DNA of 64,000 nucleotides from contig NZ_JADBEF010000001.1 of the NCBI RefSeq assembly GCF_014873535.1, positions 3,968,001-4,032,000 on the forward strand, read 5' to 3'. The notes beneath the pieces are model-generated. The model had not been told where the DNA came from, did not search any database, and saw only the letters and a list, made by a program, of their open reading frames with translations. Position numbers and translations under genes: made by a program. Source of the DNA: Nonomuraea africana. Its GTDB lineage: Bacteria > Actinomycetota > Actinomycetes > Streptosporangiales > Streptosporangiaceae. This document shows, one piece after another, positions 60,518 through 64,000 of the stretch; position 1 is the stretch's first letter; every line of letters begins with the position of its first letter.

Positions 60518-62242
60518 TCAACCCGAGACCAGTGCCTCCGACTGCCAGAGATCGCGGTAGTAACCGGGCCTGGCGACCAGCTCGTCGTGGCGTCCGCGCT
60601 GGATGATCCGGCCGTGCTCCATCACCACGATCTCGTCCACCTCCTCCAGGCCCTTCAGGCGGTGCGTGACGATCAGCGTGGTGCGGCCGTGCGTCACGTC
60701 GAGCAGATCGGCCATCAGCTCGTCGGCCGCCGTCTCGTCCAGCGCCTCGGCGGGCTCGTCGAGCAGCAGCACGGGCGGGTCGTACAGCAGGGCGCGGGCG
60801 AGGGCCAGACGCTGCAACTGCCCGCCCGAGACCGTCCGCCCGTCCTCGCCGAGCTGGGCGTCCCAGCCGGTGCGCGCCACCCACCGGTCCAGGCGGGCCC
60901 GCCGTACGGCCTGCTCCAGGTCCTCGTCCGTGCTCTCGGGACCGGCCAGGCGCAGGTTGTCGCGCAGCGTGGTCTGGAAGATGTAGGGGTCTTGAGTCAG
61001 GCCGGTCATGAGCGTCCTGACATCGTCGGAGTCGAGGGACCTGAGGTCGGCGCCGTTGACGGTGATCGCCCCCGACTCCGGCTCGACCAGCCGCATCAGT
61101 GCGGCCAGCAGCGTGCTCTTGCCCGCGCCGCTCGGGCCGACCAGAGCGACCCGCCGGCCCGGAGTCAGCGTGAGGCTCACCCCGTCGACGGCCGCGGGGC
61201 CGCCGGGGGCGTGCCGTACGACCAGGTCGGCGATCTCGACGGTCAGCGGCGCGCCGGGCACCGGCGCCGGCGTGGCGGGCTCGGTGACGGCGGGCGGCAC
61301 CGAGCGGACCTCCTTCAGCCGCCGCAGGGCCGCGGAGATCCCCGCGAACCGCTCCCCCGCCGCGGCCAGCGGCAGGACGGGCTCGAAGGAGACCAGGGCG
61401 GTGAGCGCGAGCACGGCCGTCGCGACGGTGCCCGCGCCGGACCCCTGCGCCAGCAGCACGATGGCGGCGACGGTCAGCCCCTGCACCAGGACGCCGACGG
61501 CCAGCGCCGCCGCGTGGACACGGGACTGGCGGCGTTCGAGCGCCGAGAGGGCCGCGTCGGCCTCGAGCGCGCTCGACAGCGCCCTGTCGCCCGCGCCGTA
61601 GGCGGCCAGGTCGGCCGAGCCGTGCACCAGATCGGCGACGCGCTCGGCCAGCGCGGCCCTGGCCGGGGCGATGCGGGCCGACCAGCGACGGGCGGCCGCC
61701 GCCGTGCCGGCGGGCAGCAGCACGCCCGCGGCCACCAGCCCGGCCAGCAGCACCAGCGCCGCGGCGGGGTGCACGACGACGGCGATGACGACGGCGGCGA
61801 GGCCGGTGATGAGCGCCGAGGTGGCCGGCAGGAGGCAGCGCACCAGCAGGTCCTGGACCGCGTCGGTGTCGTCGACCATGCGGCTGAGCAGGTCCGCGCC
61901 GCCGTGCCGGGGCGGCCTGGGCGGGATGAGCGAGTGGTAGAGGCGTTCGCGGGTGGCGGCCTGGGCCCGCAGGGCGACGTCGTGACCGGTCAGGCGTTCG
62001 GCGTAGCGGAAGACGCCCCTGCTGGTGGCGAACGCCCGCACCGCGACGATCGCCACGCTCAGCGCGGCCAGCGGCGGCTGCTCGGCGGCCCTGGTGATGA
62101 GCCAGGCGGCCGAGGCGATCAGGCCGAGCCCGGTCAGTTCGGCGGCCGCCCCGGCGAGCACGGCCCACAGCAGGCGGACGCCCATGCGGCGGCCGGACAT
62201 CGGCTCGGTGTCCCCGGCGCCCTGCTGGGTGGTGGTGGTCAT
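60518..62242 (-). CDS. cydC: Thiol reductant ABC exporter subunit CydC
   Basis: This 574-residue half-transporter fuses six membrane helices (about 20-310) to an ATPase with Walker A GPSGAGKSTLL, signature VSGGQLQRL and Walker B VLLLDEPAEALD. With CydD it exports cysteine and glutathione-like thiols needed for assembly of cytochrome bd oxidase. The N-terminal LGLIASAAWLITRAAEQPP is typical of CydC. The ATG overlaps the cydD stop by 4 bp. Assignment as CydC rather than CydD rests on sequence and gene order. Confidence 0.92.
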   Translation of the reverse strand: MTTTTQQGAGDTEPMSGRRMGVRLLWAVLAGAAAELTGLGLIASAAWLITRAAEQPPLAALSVAIVAVRAFATSRGVFRYAERLTGHDVALRAQAATRERLYHSLIPPRPPRHGGADLLSRMVDDTDAVQDLLVRCLLPATSALITGLAAVVIAVVVHPAAALVLLAGLVAAGVLLPAGTAAAARRWSARIAPARAALAERVADLVHGSADLAAYGAGDRALSSALEADAALSALERRQSRVHAAALAVGVLVQGLTVAAIVLLAQGSGAGTVATAVLALTALVSFEPVLPLAAAGERFAGISAALRRLKEVRSVPPAVTEPATPAPVPGAPLTVEIADLVVRHAPGGPAAVDGVSLTLTPGRRVALVGPSGAGKSTLLAALMRLVEPESGAITVNGADLRSLDSDDVRTLMTGLTQDPYIFQTTLRDNLRLAGPESTDEDLEQAVRRARLDRWVARTGWDAQLGEDGRTVSGGQLQRLALARALLYDPPVLLLDEPAEALDETAADELMADLLDVTHGRTTLIVTHRLKGLEEVDEIVVMEHGRIIQRGRHDELVARPGYYRDLWQSEALVSG

Positions 62243-63996
62243 CGCTCGTCTCCTGCCTGCGCGGCGCTCGCGCCTGGGACCAGGCTCTTCTCGGCGAGGG
62301 TGTCGGAGACGACCCGCCCCTCCTGGATGCGGATCACGCGGTCGGCCAGGTCGATCATCGCGGGCCGGTGCGCGACGATCACGGCGGTGCGCCCCCTGCT
62401 CAGCTCGGCGGTCGCGGTGACGACGGCCGCCTCGCTGCGGCCGTCGAGGCGCGCGGTGGGCTCGTCGAGCAGCAGCAGCGAGGCGCCGGGACGGCAGAAC
62501 GCGCGGGCCAGCGCCAGCCGCTGGCGCTGGCCGGCCGACAGGTTGGCGCCGCGCTCCCCCACCGGCGTGTCGTAGCCGTCGGGCAGGGCGCTGACGAACT
62601 CGTCGGCGTGCGCTGCGGCGGCGGCCTGCCGTACGAGATCAGGGGTGGCCGAGGGGGCGCCGAGGCGGATGTTGTCGGCGACGGAGGTGGCGAACAGGTG
62701 GGGGCGCTGGGGCACGAAGGCCAGCCGGTCGCGCCAGGCGGTCAGGTCGAGGCCGGCCAGATCGGCGCCGTCGACCAGCACGCGGCCCTCGGTGGGGGTG
62801 ACGAAGCCGAGCAACAGGTGCAGGAGGGTGCTCTTGCCGCCGCCGCTCTCCCCCACCAGCGCCACCCGCTCCCCCGGCGTGATCACCAGGGAGACGTCGT
62901 CGAGCGCGGGGTCGTCGCGCCCCGGATAGCGGACGGTGACGTTCTCCAGGCGGATCTCGGGGGGACCGCCGGAGGTCAGCGCCGATCGGGCGTCTTCGCG
63001 GAGGCCGGTGGCCGAGGTCCGCTCGGCCGAGCCGGCGGCGCCGGCCAGGGCCCGCTCGGGGTCGACGGCGTCGTCCAGGACGGCGAAGGCCGCGTCGGCC
63101 GCCGCGACGCCCTCCATCGAGGCGTGGAAGCGGGTGCCCATCATCCGCAGCGGCAGGTACGCCTCGGGCGCGAGCAGCAGCACCAGCAGCGCGGTCGTCA
63201 GGTCGAGCGACCCGCCGAGCAACCGCAGCCCGATCGGCACCGCGACCAGCGCGAGCGACAGCGAGGCGCACAGCTCCAGCACGAGAGAGGAGAGGAAGGC
63301 CACCCGCAGCGTCCGCATGGTCGCCGACCGGTGCGAGTCGGCCACGCGCTGGATGACGGTCGCCTGGTAGCGGGCCCTGCCGAAGGCGCGCAGGGTGGGC
63401 AGGCCGCGCACCACGTCGAGGAAGTGCCCGCCGAGCAGGGACAGCGCCCGCCACTGCCGTTCGGTGACGGCCTTGGTGTGCATGCCGACCAGCGCCCCGA
63501 AGATCGGAATGAGCGGCAGCGTCACCAGCACGATGACCGCGCTGGTGAGGTCGGCGGCGAACAGCCTGACGAGGACGGCCACCGGCACCACGCCCGCCAC
63601 CGCCATGGCGGGCAGGTACCCGGTCAGGTAGGGGTCGAGCGCGTCGAGGCCGCGACCGGTGAGCGTGACGAGCTCCCCGGATCGGTGCCCCGACAGCCGC
63701 GCCGGCCCGAGGTCCTGGAGCCGGGCCAGCAGCCGGTGACGCAGCGCGGACTTCACCCCCGTGGAGGTGCGGGCCGCGAAGATCCCCTGCCCCCAGCCGA
63801 GCAGCGCGCGCAGTCCGACGACGGCGGCCAGGACCAGCAGCGCCCCGGTGGCGAACCTGCCCGACAGCACCCCCGCCAGCAGTTCGGCCTGGACGAGCAC
63901 GAGCAGCCCGGCGATGACGGCGGCGGCCAGAGTGGCGGTCAGATGCGTGCGTACCGAACGCTCGGCTCGCATGAGCCGCAGGAGATCCTTGTGCAC
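62239..63996 (-). CDS. cydD: Thiol reductant ABC exporter subunit CydD (start near the window edge)
   Basis: This half-transporter of at least 585 residues has six helices and an ATPase domain with Walker A GESGGGKSTLL, signature LSAGQRQRL and Walker B LLLLDEPTARLD. The TM region shows the CydD block RLLARLQDLGPARLSGHRSGELVTL. GTG at 63996 gives a plausible start just 4 bases from the window end, but an upstream start outside the window cannot be excluded. cydAB is expected beyond the edge, as in other actinomycetes. Confidence 0.9.
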   Translation of the reverse strand: MHKDLLRLMRAERSVRTHLTATLAAAVIAGLLVLVQAELLAGVLSGRFATGALLVLAAVVGLRALLGWGQGIFAARTSTGVKSALRHRLLARLQDLGPARLSGHRSGELVTLTGRGLDALDPYLTGYLPAMAVAGVVPVAVLVRLFAADLTSAVIVLVTLPLIPIFGALVGMHTKAVTERQWRALSLLGGHFLDVVRGLPTLRAFGRARYQATVIQRVADSHRSATMRTLRVAFLSSLVLELCASLSLALVAVPIGLRLLGGSLDLTTALLVLLLAPEAYLPLRMMGTRFHASMEGVAAADAAFAVLDDAVDPERALAGAAGSAERTSATGLREDARSALTSGGPPEIRLENVTVRYPGRDDPALDDVSLVITPGERVALVGESGGGKSTLLHLLLGFVTPTEGRVLVDGADLAGLDLTAWRDRLAFVPQRPHLFATSVADNIRLGAPSATPDLVRQAAAAAHADEFVSALPDGYDTPVGERGANLSAGQRQRLALARAFCRPGASLLLLDEPTARLDGRSEAAVVTATAELSRGRTAVIVAHRPAMIDLADRVIRIQEGRVVSDTLAEKSLVPGASAAQAGDER

Positions 63997-64000
63997 GGGC

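Overview
The window reads as a chromosomal segment of a high-GC, sporulating-type actinomycete. Pointers are the very high G+C at third codon positions, frequent GTG/TTG starts, short ATGA/GTGA gene overlaps, a mycobacterial-type integration host factor (mIHF), a TAXI-type TRAP transporter, a class II DAHP synthase, cydDC, and a complete cellobiose (ceb/bgl) system with perfect CebR boxes. Streptosporangiaceae or a close relative is my best guess, but nothing here proves the family. There is no phage, no intact insertion sequence and no CRISPR array.

Layout. 1-1690: decaying DNA (a frameshifted PIN-domain relic and a possible IS relic) around an intact NAD-dependent epimerase. 1775-11621: housekeeping and accessory genes: a VOC/ArsR divergent pair, a small-molecule kinase, an MFS/ROK divergent pair, a GlcG/HbpS-like protein, mIHF, a two-component system, a membrane acyltransferase and a DUF4344 lipoprotein. 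11713-19557: a DUF3516 Ski2-like helicase, a DUF2087 protein, a TAXI-TRAP transporter and dusB. 19648-22878: an ACT-domain protein, a tRNA Gly-Cys-Val cluster, a flavoprotein disulfide reductase and a macrodomain protein. 23007-26608: a translationally coupled minus-strand acid-sugar catabolic operon (enolase-superfamily dehydratase, DapA-family lyase, SDR) ending in an IclR regulator. 27328-31135: a VOC protein, an HSL-type esterase and a TM2 protein with a long Tyr/Gly/Gln/Ser repeat domain. 31500-35647: an AraC-headed redox cluster (BBE-like flavoprotein, a frameshifted RibD-like reductase, an epimerase, a PPOX protein).

36166-49423 is the most coherent block. A CebE-CebF-CebG sugar ABC importer, the GH1 beta-glucosidase BglC and the LacI-type repressor CebR form one operon behind two perfect TGGGAGCGCTCCCA boxes. 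Directly behind it lies a convergent five-gene Opp/Dpp-type ABC importer whose promoter region carries a third perfect box, and a divergent APH-fold kinase whose leader carries a degenerate fourth box. I read this as one enlarged cello-oligosaccharide regulon with two structurally different importers and a candidate new sugar kinase.

49479-54451: a PHBH-type flavoprotein, a membrane protein, a subtilisin-fold protein that has lost most catalytic residues (translationally coupled to class II DAHP synthase), and thioredoxin. 54512-64000: two large FtsX-type permeases without an adjacent ATPase, then cydC and cydD, with cydD reaching the window edge.

Short tandem duplications recur just after stop codons (22875-22964, 53922-54000) and in intergenic DNA (28153-28265, 35782-35980, 37941-37972), so slippage or amplification at gene ends is a recurring theme.
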